This document shows, piece by piece, positions 32,490 through 45,354 of a DNA stretch of 64,000 nt. Positions within the stretch are counted from its first letter, which is position 1. Each line of letters opens with the position of its first letter. The DNA comes from Liolophura sinensis (taxonomy: Eukaryota > Mollusca > Polyplacophora > Chitonida > Chitonidae), in the NCBI RefSeq assembly GCF_032854445.1, contig NC_088301.1, positions 2,354,001 through 2,418,000 on the forward strand. The letters are read 5' to 3'. The position numbers and the translations under genes were made by a program. The notes below the pieces were generated by a model. That model ran no database searches. It worked only from the letters and a program-made list of their open reading frames with translations, and had not been told where the DNA came from.

Positions 32490-35400
32490 TGTCTTCTTTA
32501 GACAAAATTATACAGTGGAATTGTCGGGATGTTGAGGTAAATTTTATTGAAATAACACAGCGAGTTCAATCTTTAAATCCAGTTGCCCTGTGTCTTTAGG
32601 AAAACCTCATGAAGACGTCTGACAAAAATGAAATAATTAAAAATTACTCATTATATAATACTTACTCAAATGAAGAAGAGCGAGCTGCAGGCGGCTCCTC
32701 GATCTTCATCAATGACAATGTTTTTCACAGCCCTCTTGCTCTGGATACAGAGCTTCATGTGCCATTGTCTCATCAAATTATGTTCCGTGCATATTCTTCC
32801 TAACATTTCGTTGTCAGTTTTGCAGTTACATAATTCAAAAGAACAATTGCCAAAACCTTTTATGATACTGGGAGATTTTAATTTTCATAATCCTCTATGG
32901 GGAAGTAATAACATAAATGATAAGCTTAAGATAGTGGAAGACGTCTTATCGAAGGCGGTGTTATTTTAATGACAGTTCTAATACCTATTTACATCCGCGT
33001 AATGGCACTTATTCTGCTATCGATATCACTATCACGGATCCATCACTTCTGCAGTTTTCTTGGAAGGTGCATGACGATCCTTATGGTAGTGTTCACTTTC
33101 CTATTATCCTAGAGCACATCACTTCTAATTCTTTAGAACGTGTAGCTAGGTGGAAGCTCGACAAAGCAGACTGAATAGCATTTGAGATGTTCTACGAGGC
33201 TAATATCTCTCCAGAGACTCTCAATGCAGCAGATGATCCTATATTAAAATTTAATGAGCTTGTATTACGAGCTGCCGATATAACTATACCTAAGACCTCA
33301 ACAAATCCAAAAGCAAACCCTGGTACGACAATGACTGTCGCAAAGCCATAACGGACCGGAAAAATGCGCAGATATAATCTTTGTCCTACTGATAATGATT
33401 TAAACCAGGTTCGTATTTTTAGAGCTAATGCTCGTCGGTTAATCAAGTTTAAGAGACGATCTTGTTGGCGGAACTTTGTTTCAGGCAGTACGTCAAAAAC
33501 ACCTATACGTAAGGTCTGCAACATGGTTCAGAAACTTAAGGGCAAAAACAATAAAACAAAAGTCCATTATTTAAAAGATGGAGATAATATATTTACCTCT
33601 CCATCTGATATAGCCAGTAAATTAGCTGAGACAATTTCCAAGAAATCTTCTCCTGAGAATTATACTAAAGAATTCCAACAGATTAAAAACCAGGAGAAAA
33701 TGAAATTGCCCTCTTCTCCAAAGAATTTAGAAGATTATAATCGTTTTTTTAACATCGAGGAACTTAAACCTGCATTAAGGCCTTTCCCACGATACTGCTT
33801 GTGGTCCTGATGACAGATATTGTAAGTGTCTGAATCATTTACCACCTGAGCCACTGGAGACTCTCTTGAACTTGCTTAATGATATTTGGATAACTGATAA
33901 TTTTCCAGCGTCATGGAGGGAGGCGTGTATTATCCCAGTTCCCAAACCGGGTAAGGATCATACTGATCCAAAAAATGACCTTCCCATAGCTCTTACCAGC
34001 TGTGTCTGTAAGACTATGGAACGGATGATTAATGATAGACTTGTTTGGTTTCTTGAAACCAAGAAGTTACTCTCTAATATTTAATGTGGTTTTCTGCAAG
34101 GTAGATCAACCATGCATCACCTTCTTCGATTCGAAACCTTTATTCTCGATGGCTTCATCAATACCGAACATGTGGTTCCCATTTTTTTTGACTTTGAAAA
34201 GGCCTACCACATCACATGGAAATATGGTATTTTAAAAGACTTCGCGGATATGGGTCTTAAAGGTCGATTACCAACATTTAAATCACAATTTTTATCTGAT
34301 CGTCTGTTTAAGGTACGGGTTAAGTCCACTCTTTCTGTCTCTTGCGAGCAAGAAATGGGTGTACCCCAGGACAGCATTCTATCACCAACTCTGTTTAGCA
34401 TAAAAGTAAATAGCCTAGCAAAAACATTAACATCAGGCAAAGAGGGTTCTTTATATGTTGATAACTTCCTTATATACTACCGAGCTAAGAATATGAATAA
34501 CATCGAACGTCAGTTGCAGTTTTGTCTCAATAAAATCGAGAAATGGGCAACTGAAAATGGTTTTAGATTTCCAACGTCTAAAACCGTCGCTATGCATTTT
34601 TGTAATAAACGGGAACTTCATCTTGACAGTGAGCTTCATTTTTGTGGTGAACAGGTTAATATTGTTGGAGAAACAAAATTTTTAGATATAATATTTGATA
34701 ATAAGCCATGTTTTATACCTCATATTAAAATGCTTAAAGTTAAATGTACAAAGGATGTCGATATAATTAAGGTTGTGTCTAGCACCTAATTCTCACCGAT
34801 CAGTTCCACTTAATTTAAATCGTTCTCTGGTGAGTTCTAAATTGGACTATGGCCATCATTTTGCGGTTCTGCTAGGAAGTCGTATATTAAAATGTTGGAT
34901 CCTGTTCATCACCAGTGTTTGAGGCTCAGCCTTTAGAACCTCACCAGTAGAAAGTTTATACGTGGAGGCAAATGATGCTTTTTTTATATAACCGACGTAT
35001 TAAACTGAGCCTTCAGTATGTTACAAACCTTAAAACTGTGTTTTTAATCCATCATGTGTAGATGAATTTAATGAATGTCCTAACAAGTTCCCTTCGTTCG
35101 GTTTTCGCATACGGGACCATATTGTGGGTGCTAACATCCAGCTGGAGGATATAGCTCCAGTGTCTTTTCCGGAGTCTCCTCCCTGACTCCTTCCACACCC
35201 TAAACTAATATTTGATCTACGTAAATATAATAAATCAAATACAAATCCTTCTATAATTTAGCAAAGTTTTGCACAAGTCATGGCTAATTATTCGGATTAC
35301 AAATTTATAGATACCGATGGGTCAAAGGATGGGAACAGAGATGCGGCTGCGGCTGTCTTAGAGCAGCGGGTCACTTCTCTTCATCTTCCACCCCCATCTT

Positions 35401-36090
35401 CTCTCATTTCTGCAGAGGCCAGAGCTATACTCTTGGCCTTATCTTATGTTTCCTCTGGGCGTGCCATGACATTGACATGCACTGACTCGTTGTCTTGTCT
35501 TTTGGCAATTGAGAATAATAAATTTAAAAATCCATTAATTCTTGAGATTATAGCCTTGCATAGAAAACTGGTTAAAAGAGCTAAAGATATCATATTCTGT
35601 TGGAGACCAATTCATACTGGTATTAATGGAAACACAGTCGTAGACAGGGAAGGGAAGGCTGCCCTATATAAAACTGTATCTCATTTTAAAGTCCCGTATT
35701 CTGACTTTCGCCCAAATATTCTAAAATATATTCGTCGCCTTTGGCAGGGTGAATGGGATTTGCAGATCCATAATCAACCGCTTGCCATTCATCCTGTCAT
35801 TGACTACAATTCTTATACTTGTGGAATGTCTCGTAGAGACAAGTAGTTTTAGCGAGGAGTCTTATCGGACATTCTCATCTAACACACAATTTCATACTAG
35901 ATGGGAGCAGTGCTCCCGAGTGTGTTGGATGTGATGCACAATATGGCATCAAACATATCCTGGTTGACTGTGTGGGCTTTGCCCATGATCGGCAAAGATT
36001 CTACACAGTCAGCTCTATAAATGATTTATTTGACAGCATCGCTCGCGATGTTGTAATACATTATTTCATCGGCCTATATCGTAAGATATA
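32490..36090 (+). pseudogene. LINE ORF2 of L4 (endonuclease, RT, RNase H)
   Basis: Endonuclease 32530-33200: EERAAGGSSIFINDN, ILGDFNFHNPLWGSNN, and DRTIPKTS-type text. RT: WREACIIPVPKPGKDHTDP (33915-) and a 225-codon stretch at 34112-34789 with MGVPQDSILSPTLFSIKVN and SLYVDNFLIYYRAK, where YVDD reads YVDN. RNase H in 35280-35846: DTDGSKDGN, SAEARAILLALSY, CTDSLSCLLAI and WRPIHTGINGNTVVDRE. A C-terminal Cys/His motif is recognisable near 35915-35970 (CVGCDAQYG, HILVDC). Stops and shifts separate the blocks. Confidence 0.88.
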
Positions 36091-36352
36091 AATTTTAATT
36101 GTCGTAAATATTTATTGATGAACGGTTATATACATATAGATTTCTGGATAAACTATTTTTAAAATATGCTGGTTTTGGAGTTTTAACTCTTATTTTTCCT
36201 TTATCTCCTTTTAAACATGTCTGTACTTTTTGTTTTACTTTTGATGTTCACACTATCATATCGAAAACCTTAACCGTCTGGTGTTTTCACTTGTTCTCGC
36301 CACGATATGGCTGAAATATTGCCGATGTGGCTTTAAGCCATAATCATTCATT

Positions 36353-37642
36353 CTTTAATACTAAATGTCCTAACAAGATCTCTTCGTTCGGTGTTCGTGT
36401 TAGGGACCATATTGTGGAAGCCAAAGTTAAAGTTGGGGACATAGCTCCGGTTTATTTTCCGGAGTCTCCTCCATGGCTTCTTTTACAACCTAAATTGATA
36501 TTTGATCTACGTAAATGTAATAAATCAAATACAAATCCTCTTATAATTCAGCAAAGTTTGGCTGAAATTAAAGCTAATTATATGGATTATAAATTTATAT
36601 ACACTCACGGGTCAAAGGATGGGGACAGGGTTGCGGCTGCGGCTCAAATGGAGCCGCAAATCTCTTCCTTTAGTCTGCCACCCTCTTCTTCAATATTCTC
36701 TGCCGAGGCCAGAGCTATTCTTCTGGCCTTATCATATGTTTCTTCTGGGCGTGCCCACAGGGCAGTGATATGCAGGGACTTGGCAATACAGAATAATAAA
36801 TTCAAAAATCCTTTGATCCTTGATATTTTAGCCATGCATAGGAAACTAATTAGAAGAGGTAAAGGCATTATATTCCACTGGATACCAAGTCATACTGGTA
36901 TCCATGGAAACACAGTCGCAGGCAGGTAGGCGAAAGCTGCTCTCAACCAATATCTAAGATTAAAATCCCTTATACTGACAATAGTCCAATATTCTTAAAT
37001 ATATTCGTCGCCTTTGGCAGGGAGAATGGGACATGCAGGTCCATAATGCACTTCATGCTATTCACCTTGTCATTAGCAACAATAATTATACTTGCGGAAA
37101 GTCTCGTAGAGACCATGCAGTTTTAACGAGGTGTCGTATGGGGCATTCTTGTCTAACGCACAATTTCATACCAGATGGGAGCAGTGCTCCCAAAGTGTGT
37201 TGGATGCAATGCCCGATATGGCATCAAACATATCTTGGTTGACTGTGTGGACCTTGCCCAAGTTCGGGAGAGATTCTATACAGTCAACTCTACATATGAT
37301 TTATTTGACAACATCGCTGGCGATGTTATCACAAATTATTCGAAGGCCATTGGCCTTTATCTTATGATATAAATTATAATTATTGTTAATATGTAAGTAT
37401 TTATCAACTAAAAGTCATATATACATTTTTTGATGTACTATTTTTAAAATAGACGGATTTTCGAGTTTTTTGCTTGTTCTTATCTGTTTTTAAACATGTG
37501 CAAACATTTATGTTTCATTTTGAAGTTCTCACCACCATATGGGAAACCTCAACCGCCTCGCGTTTTCACCTTGCTCTTGCCACGGTATGGCTGAAATATT
37601 GCCGATGTGGCGTTAAACCATAATCATTCATTCATCATTCCT
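36353..37642 (+). mobile_element. I-type LINE copy L5, 5'-truncated
   Basis: It starts immediately after the CATTCATTC tail of L4. A 200-codon open stretch (36327-36929) runs from FGVRVRDHIVEAKVKVG through RNase H (SKDGDRVAAAA, SAEARAILLALSYVSS, WIPSHTGIHGNTVAGR). In this copy the DSLSCL motif is deleted and the start reads THGSKDGD (Asp to His). The C-terminal Cys/His motif is at 37190-37240. Ends with CATAATCATTCATTCATCATT. Confidence 0.87.
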
Positions 37643-38857
37643 GAAGAGCTACTGGGGAAAGCCTAGCACGAAAACGTATGTAATCTGCTCAAATGGCGGC
37701 GTACAGGTGACTTCTAAGCCTTCGATGTTTAGCTATTAAATACTCAAAGAACAAGCGCTGTGACAGGAAATTTAGACATTTTGTTTAACTTCAAGCATAG
37801 TTCATTTATTTAAGATATAGGTTGTATAAATGTGTTCTTTTCTTTTAACTTTGTGGATGGAAACAATAAACAATGTCACTTGCAAGAAAAAAAACTATTA
37901 ATAGTGTCACCTTACACATGGCGCTATATGCCCCATGTGGTCAAGGCCTGCACTGAACACTTCTAAAGAAAAAAGAAAGAATACAAACCACAGATACTTG
38001 CACCTAAGCATGTGACTTAGGAAAGCCAGCAAAGAATCTGTCACAGTGAAACTAAAACTGCAAAGTCTATTATCTGTTCAATAATTTTTATTTTACAAGG
38101 GAGAAATATTTTCTAGATTATTGATAAAGGGCCATCAAAGTTATCGTGCATACTTATCTCGAACGGTGTCGAAAAATCGATTCATGTTGTGGCGAACGAT
38201 TTCAAGAAATACTGATGATAATTATGATGTTGTCCATTAGAGGTGCATTGCCTTATATCAGTACTTACTATCAATGTATGTTTTACCTGGGATAATTGTC
38301 GATCACACCATATGTTTTTCCATCGAAACTCACGCAATCTGGATGCACTATCACTGATAAAGGTCAGGACTTCAGTGAGTGAGAATATTAGGTGTAACCT
38401 GTTGCCTTTATGCAGGCGTCATGATTTAAGGCACTTAGAAGCCTTATCTACACTCATTAATATGCTACATCTGACAGATTCTATGAGACATCTCACAAAG
38501 CTTATCAGCAAAGTAACGTTGATAACATATTGAGCGAACAAATATTATTGATTTCAGGAAAGATGTACGTTGTTCACTTCTTAATCACTTACTTTTGTGT
38601 CTTTTTTGCTGTGGAATTATTACACCAAGTTTAGAAAAATCCTATGCATCCGTTTTATATTGTCCTTTAGAAAAGGCGTAAAGTTACTTTTCGGGTGGAT
38701 TAGACGTCGGATTAGACTGACTGATTTGTAAACTTTTTTTATTCAAACACTGGCTGGCAATGGCCCTCTGTAGTTATTGGCCAGTCAGTTCGCAAATTGA
38801 AATAATCCATGTGCGGAACACCTATGCTTATGTAAATCACTTCCATTATCTTTATCA
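37643..38857 (+). other. No gene recognised
   Basis: The longest open stretch (38243-38533, 96 codons, plus) has no motif known to me and no clear splice context. The sequence is AT-rich and this is the first long break in the retroelement-dense left part. Confidence 0.45.
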
Positions 38858-39061
38858 TATGCTGGGACTCTGTGGTGGATGAGGGACACGGATGGTGAAT
38901 TTTTTAAGCGAAGGTGATGGATATATCACCCGCTCGTGGGAGATCTGGCAACACAAAAAAGAGTAAGCTTCTGTCCAGACATAAACATAAATCTCTAATA
39001 CGCCTCCCTCCGCAATATCTACATGTAACAAAATTATACAGTGGAATTGTCTTACTGTATA

Positions 39062-39555
39062 TTTCAGTGAGTGAATGAGTGCGTGCTTGGGGTTTAACGT
39101 CGTGCTCAATAATTTTTTAGTGATATGACGACGAAGGAATCCTTAGGGTGTATGTAGTGTGCCTCCTTGTAGCAGGACGGATTTCCACCGCTCTTTAATC
39201 TAGTGCTGCTTCACTGAGACGACTTACAGAAGGTAAGTAAGCTGCCCCGCCCGAGCCTTTATACTGATACGGGTCAACCAGTCGTTGCACTGTCCCCTTT
39301 ATGCCGAACGCCAAGCGAGGCAGTCACAACTCCCTCTTTTAAAGTCTTAGGTGTGACTTGACCCAGGATTGACCCTGGATCTACCGCTCCCGAAGCGGAC
39401 GACCCAGGATTGACCCTGGATCTACCACTCCCGAAGCGGACGCTCTACTAACTGGGGCCGGTTTAAGAATTGTGAATATTCATAGGTGAACATTGTAAAT
39501 TCTATATGCCTGACTGAAAACTAACTTCCCGAGTATTTCGACATAAGAAATCTCC
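39062..39555 (-). mobile_element. SINE-2 (second tRNA-headed repeat) inserted in L6
   Basis: On the minus strand a tRNA-like part reads GTTAGTAGAGCGTCCGCTTC (A-box region), then GATCCAGGGTCAATCC (B-box region). A conserved body follows and the 3' tail contains CACGACGTTAAACCCCAAGC and then CACTCATTCACTCAC. About 90 bp upstream of the tRNA-like part also belongs to the repeat, since it is present in the copy at 41745. LINE L6 continues on both sides, which fixes the borders. Confidence 0.8.
39360..39441 (-). repeat. 41-bp tandem duplication over the SINE-2 B-box
   Basis: GACCCAGGATTGACCCTGGA plus 21 more bases occurs twice back to back with a single G/A difference. The copy at 41745 has one unit. 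Confidence 0.9.
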
Positions 39556-39915
39556 AAACATTAAATTCATTTACCCTTTGTCTTCAGCAGACACCTCTCG
39601 AGACATCTAAGATAAGATATTCCTTTAAAATTATACATTATAGTATCTATTTTTGTGCCGGCTCCTCTCTCGCCATAAATAATAGTATCCACAACCCTAT
39701 TCCGCATGAGACAGAGCTTCTCGTTCCTCCTCATTTTTCTTTGACAGTTTCTAATTTTCGTAAATTAACAGAACCATTGCTTAACCTTTTGTTATAGTGA
39801 TCAATTGTAATGCCAATAAACCCCTATGGGAGAGTAATGATAAAAACGATAAGGGCCAACAACTAGAAAACTTGTTTAATCTTCTAGTGGATTGTGTTAT
39901 TTCAGTGAAATAAAA

Positions 39916-40344
39916 GATGAGGCTTTTGATTTGAACTTATATCTGTGACATGTGAGACCAGCATCGGTTTCTTCAAGTAAACACGCCAAACACTGGCCAG
40001 TCTTTGTCTTGTACATGTTGGAACTAATCAGAGGTGAATCTTCAATACAGAACACGTAAAATAAACCCATGATGAACCTGAAACAAAAAATATCAAACAC
40101 AGAAATTAGAAATGAAGAAAACTAAAACAATTTGAAGTAAAGCTCATGGTCATTTGTTTTCTAGCTACATTATATTCCATCTCTAAAAGTTCATTTATTG
40201 AGGTAAATATGTCTTCTGCAATGAATGTTTCTAGACTGCGCATATATACTGTTTGTAAACTTTAAGGAAAACCGAAAGAGTGGATAGAGTACCCTTCCAC
40301 CACAGAATATGGAGAGATTGCTTGATATGTAAAAAGCATAGCTC
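39916..40344 (+). other. No gene recognised
   Basis: AT-rich, no supported coding or repeat signal apart from short shadows. Confidence 0.4.
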
Positions 40345-40629
40345 GGGGAGGGGAGGGGACGGGGGGGGGGGGGGCACCGTGGCTCAGTCGGTTAGCGCGC
40401 TAATGACCCAGGAGCCTCTCACCAATGCGGTCGCTGTGATTTCAAGTCCAGCTTAAGCTGGCTCCCTCTCCGGCAATAAGTGGGAAGGTCTGCCAGCAAC
40501 CTGCGGATGGTCGTGGGTTCCCCCCGGGCTGTGCCGGTTTCCACCAACCATAATGCTGGCCGCCGTCGTATAAGTGAAATATTCTTGAGTACGGCGTAAA
40601 ACACCAATCAGATAATAAATAAATAGTAA
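40345..40629 (+). mobile_element. G-rich tract and full-length SINE-1
   Basis: A G-rich run (40345-40374, including about 14 consecutive G) leads into GGGGCACCGTGGCTCAGTCG. A box, B box (TTCAAGTCC), body and tail TACGGCGTAAAACACCAATC follow, then AATAAATAAATAG. The copy is close to those at 5206 and 54640. Confidence 0.88.
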
Positions 40630-41152
40630 AAGGACCTACAATTCCAATTTCTCTCTGTGGATGTTTAGATGCTTCTTAGCATGAAATAAGGAATATTACC
40701 GAACACCCAGTCAAAATTCAACGTCTGAAATTGAAAGAAATAGACATAAGCACGCGATTAGTTTCTCTAAGAAAAGATTTACATTACGAATTGTTGTCAT
40801 TTTTGGGGGATTGTCTAAAACTTTAACCTGGTAGAAAATACATCGAACGGACTCTTTCGCCCTTCTTACCAGACATTTATTTATCATGAATATTTTAGTA
40901 CAGCTCACGTTTACCTTGAAATATTTTACTCCAAATCAGATTCCAAACAACCATGGTAAACTTCATCATTTCGAGCTGTGCTGATTTTAAGGCCATACGT
41001 TCAGTGCTTCTTTAAGTTTCAATTTTAGCCATTTGAACGGCCTCGCCAAAACAGCCACGGGACATTATTCTGATTTATTAAAAGTTTTATTTTCTCACCT
41101 GAGTAGGAGGTTTTACGTCACTTTCTGAAGTTATTGTGACTCAAAACATACA
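40630..41152 (+). other. No gene recognised
   Basis: No motif-bearing open frame and no repeat match in this stretch. Confidence 0.4.
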
Positions 41153-41296
41153 GACGTATGTGTGAAGGTCTGGCAGCAACCTGCGGATGATCGTGGGTTT
41201 TCGCCGGGCTCTGCCCGGTTTTATCCCACCGTAATGCTTGCCGTCGTCGTATAAGTGAAATATTCTTGAGTACACCAATCAAATAAATAATTAAAT
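41153..41296 (+). mobile_element. SINE-1, 5'-truncated
   Basis: It starts at CGTATGTGTGAAGGTCTGGC and ends CTTGAGTACACCAATCAAAT. Flanks TCAAAACATAC (left) and TCAAAACACAC (right) look like an 11-bp target duplication, so the truncation happened at insertion. Confidence 0.8.
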
Positions 41297-41382
41297 CAAA
41301 ACACACGAATTAACAAAATCTCTCGTAGAATATCAGTGGTGATATTGTTAAAAGCAAGCGCCAACAAAGCGTTTTACTAAAA

Positions 41383-41472
41383 AATATTTCACTTATACGA
41401 CGGCGGCCGGCATGATGGGAGGAAACCGGACAGAGCCAGGAGAAAACTCACGATCATCCGCAGGTTACTGCA
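41383..41472 (-). mobile_element. SINE-1 fragment, inverted
   Basis: Plus-strand text AATATTTCACTTATACGACG then GAGGAAACCGGACAGAGCC is the reverse complement of the SINE-1 3' half. It lies about 90 bp from the plus-oriented copy. Confidence 0.8.
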
Positions 41473-41744
41473 TGGAGGGCTTTGATTCTTAGTTTGAAGA
41501 CTTTAGCTCTGAACTGGCAGCAGTTATTTTCATGGATAAAGAAAACCAAGTTGAGACCAACGAAAGCTGAACATGTATATATAACATTTAATAGTTAAAA
41601 TTCACGACGTCTTAGAGCTTAGAAGGGCAGCTACACACTAAACGGAAATAGGTCGTTGAAATCCTTTTTTAAGGTTTAATTATTGTATTTATACGAGTAG
41701 TGGACTTCTAACACAACGAATTTGTCATACGAGAACACAGCTTT

Positions 41745-42160
41745 AAGGATTGTGAGTGCGTACTTGGGGTATAAACTCGTACTTAACAATTTTTCATCAT
41801 ACGAGAGTGTATGTCCTCTTGTCTCAGGACGGATTTCCATCGCCCTTTTATCAAGTGCTGTTTCAATGAGACGCCTTATCGAAGGCAAGTAAGCTGCCCC
41901 GCCGAGCGGGCCATTATACTGATAAGGGTCAACCAGTCGCTGCACTATCCCCTTCATGCTGAACGTCAAGCGAGGAAGTTATAGCTTCCTCTTTTAAGGT
42001 ATTAGATGTGACTCGACCCAGGGTTAATCCTGGATCTACCGCTCCCGATGCGGACGCTCTACTAACTGTGCTAACTGTGAATATTCATAGGTGAACATTG
42101 TAAATTCTATGTGCGTGCCTGAAAACTAACTTCCCAAGTATCCGACATGAGAAATGAAAT
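41745..42160 (-). mobile_element. SINE-2, second copy
   Basis: It matches 39062-39555 throughout, including the 90 bp beyond the tRNA-like part (GAATATTCATAGGTGAACAT, AAAACTAACTTCCCAAGTAT). A 14-bp stretch at the tRNA-like start is missing and the 41-bp unit is single. Confidence 0.8.
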
Positions 42161-44914
42161 TGGTGGGGCCTTTCAAAATGCTATTCATCGAATAATACTA
42201 TTCAGTTTCTTGATTCTGAGGAAGGTAAAAAGGAATTTCTTTGATATTTTATTTTAAAATGTATGCTACTCGTCTCACCTAAGTTGCACATTTTGGCTTC
42301 CTTGGTTAATTTCACACAGTCATTTGACAGATTACACTAGCCGGAGACCGAGATTTTACAGAGCTGCCGTACTATTGTGTAAATTGTGTATACTATGGTG
42401 ACACATGTCAACTATTTAGGCTCATAAACGTTACGTTACGTACACGAATGTTGTGAATGCATCGGGAAGATAGTTCAATGTCGACCAGATATAGGAAACT
42501 ATTTACGCCTAGATCGACTACAGAATATTTTTTTAGTTAAATAATTATCGTACAAAGTACTTAGCTGCATTTCCCGGATATACTACCATGTTGTCAAACA
42601 ATCACGTAAATAAATGGATTGCTTTGTGATCCATGGGAGACTACTCTCTCGTTCTATAAAAAACGATTTGCTCAAAAGAGTTGTCTTTCGCCCTCGACGG
42701 TGAGACTCTGACTACACAGATATATTGACATGCTACATTCTTCAAGGGTTGTTATAAACAGTTAAGTCCTACATACAGCTGGGAATTGGAGAGCATTATT
42801 ATTTTTTTTAAAAATGCTCTGGCTATTCGTACAAAGTACACTGTGTAAAGGGCCATAATAAAATCTCTACAAAATTTCAGTATTTAAAAAAGCAACTAAC
42901 AATTGTTAATATGTATGTTCTGTTTAAAGAATCTAGTGTTATGATTAACATTCACCCTGGACTAAGCTTAATGGCGGAGGAGCAGCATTTGATTTACATA
43001 CTGCACATTTTTCAGTGCCATTGTCCAGACAATCGGCTTTAAGCATTGGAATTTTATAGTTTTGTGAACTAAAAATGTTTAAGGTGAAACATGTCTAAAT
43101 TAGGGGATTGCAAGAGATTCGGCTCACAAACTGTTGACCTTTTCAAGTAAATGAATGTGTTGCTGTTGTTAACTGTGCTAAAATCAACGTTTAATTGATC
43201 TCGTTGGGTCCCGCGAGTACATACTTGCGAGAGGTTAGGTAAGGGTGTTATTTCCCGCGTTTATATCCCGGATATTAGGTTCCCAACTGTCCTTACAGTA
43301 AGACGACATGGTCGAGTGAAATAGACCCAAAATGCGTCTCCTTTTGAAGTACTGAGCGATGGGATTGCTGTTGAGAAATTAGTTTGAATTGATCGATGAC
43401 GAATTTATTCATGTTGTTGTCCCAGAAGATGATTAGCCAATAATTCCGTATGTGAACTGCATGATAACATATGGATTTTCTCTATAAATTGTTTCAACAA
43501 GTTGTGGAAATAACTTTTTACCTCATTTCTTCTGTATTATCGTTCTCCGGACGTTGTCTTCTTGCCATGACACATGTGGTCATTGGGCGTCGACCATATT
43601 TTGTAGATAGGTGATAAACAGAAAAAAATGTCCATAAACATACGTGTTCATCTTCCAACACACTACAAATATATATTCTCGTCTTCTGCCATCTGATAAC
43701 ATTTTCAGGCACCATGTAAATTAGTTATGACATAAGCCCCTTGTTGAAATGATAATCGTTACTGTTTTTACGGCCATGAACTCTACTTACTTCATCATAC
43801 CATTGAAGTCCTCCTTTGGCTCAAAGTCGGCAGTTACAGCAATGTGTTGTCGTCATTTTTCTGAAAAATTCCTATGTATGACGTTAAACCAAAAGCACTC
43901 ACTCACTATAGCAATGTGTAGTTGACAGCTGTAGTTGTTTGCACAAGTTACATGTACGAACTAGCAGTCTGTTCACGCTTCATTTTGTTTTTCAGCGCCC
44001 CATAATATCGAATCTCGGAATTATTCTAGTTCCCGGTACAGAATATATATATATAGAAATGGCGTAATGCATTTTTGGTGGGGAAATCATGAGTGTACTT
44101 TGTATTGGTTGTTGTATTCTTACTGTGAACCATCGGGCAATTCATGTTCTGACGAAAATAGCCATTTCGTGGATCAGTACATGTAAACCGTATGAAGTTG
44201 CTAAGATCTATAGCTTCTTCATAAGCAAAATGCACACCAGCGGGCGAATTAATCTCGATAGTGTATTGCGCCCTTAATTTCGTTGAACCTCAAAATTATT
44301 AGATTCGAATATAATATGACGTGACGTATCTTTGATGTTCATATTATAGGCCTCGTGCTTGTCTTATTGTTGCTTTCATCCATCACGGAATTACAATTCC
44401 AGCAGTCTTTTCAGACGATAACAGCCAAAAATGATTAGCATGCAGGCGATTCAAACTCTATTGTGTATCACGGCTCCACTATCCGCTAACCTCAATATTG
44501 ATGTAGTCAACTTGTAAGGGATAACTTTTGATTTAGTGTATTTTGATTTGAGTATAAGGACCAAGGCCTATCGAATCGCACAACAAGCTTTGCACGCGTA
44601 GTAAAATGATCTGTTGTCAAGACATTTTATAAACAAAGCCTGGAGATGGAGTATGTCACTCGAAGGTTGATGCCCTCGAAGACGCCGCGGAGCAGCGATT
44701 CCAAAACTGATTTTTTTCTAGGAATATACTGCAGTATCGAACTACATTGTTCCTGTTGGGTTCTTTTTGTTTACCATGCTGGTAATTCCCCAATATATCT
44801 GTTGTTTGGTTGGAATATATTTTTTACCATGTGACAGGTATTAACATAAGTGAGCTTGGGTTAATTGCTTCTGACACCATCGCAAAAAAAAATCATGCTA
44901 ATACTGTTTTGATT
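42161..44914 (+). other. Long stretch without recognised genes
   Basis: Open frames are all under 70 codons and carry no motif. Near 43870-43915 the string ATGACGTTAAACCAAAAGCA with CACTCACTCACTA resembles the 3' tail of SINE-2, perhaps a decayed relic. A short AT microsatellite lies at about 44044. This may be intron or intergenic DNA. Confidence 0.5.
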
Positions 44915-45150
44915 AGTGGCGTGGCGCAATGACCCAGAAGCCTCCCACCAATGCGGTTGCTGTCAATTCAAGTCCTGCTCAGCTGGCTTTTTATCTGGTC
45001 GTACGTGGGAAGGTCCGTCAGCAACCCGCGGTTGGTCGTGAGTTCTCCATCGGTTCCCCGAGGTCTGCACGGTTTCCTCCCACCGTAATGCCATCTTATA
45101 CGTGAAATATTCTTGAGTGCGGCGTAGAACACCAATAAATTTTTTAAAAA
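44915..45150 (+). mobile_element. SINE-1, slightly 5'-truncated
   Basis: GATTAGTGGCGTGGCGCAATGACCC replaces the head. B box (AATTCAAGTCC), body and tail GAGTGCGGCGTAGAACACC are present, with scattered differences suggesting an older copy. Confidence 0.83.
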
Positions 45151-45354
45151 ATCCACCTCGAGACATCCACTTTCCATCTGTGTAAACACTCTCCTGAGGA
45201 TCTGCTGAATGTCAGTATGCCGCGCCTCGACTGGGTGAGTCTTCGGTGTTTCGACTTATGTGTCGACAAAGTGCGAGGAGCTGCGACCAAAGTAGTGTTC
45301 ACAGTGACGTATATAGGCTACGAACCAAAATTATCTACCATTTGGCATATAAGA

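Larger units (their letters stand above)
31003..36352 (+). mobile_element. I-type LINE copy L4, the most complete
   Basis: 5' region from CTGTTCGAGTATACCTCACG, ORF1, ORF2 with all three enzymatic domains, 3' UTR and the tail CGATATGGCTGAAATATTGC then CATAATCATTCATTC. Total about 5.35 kb, a plausible full length for the family. Confidence 0.88.
38858..39915 (+). mobile_element. I-type LINE copy L6, internally deleted and split
   Basis: 38858-39061 matches LINE 5' sequence joined to the end of ORF1 (GGTGATGGATATATCACCCG) and the ORF2 start (ATACAGTGGAATTGTC). After a 494-bp insertion, 39556-39915 continues in the endonuclease (AAATTCATTTACCCTTTGTC, then NSIHNPIPHETELLV). Most of ORF1 and everything after the endonuclease is absent. 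Confidence 0.78.
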
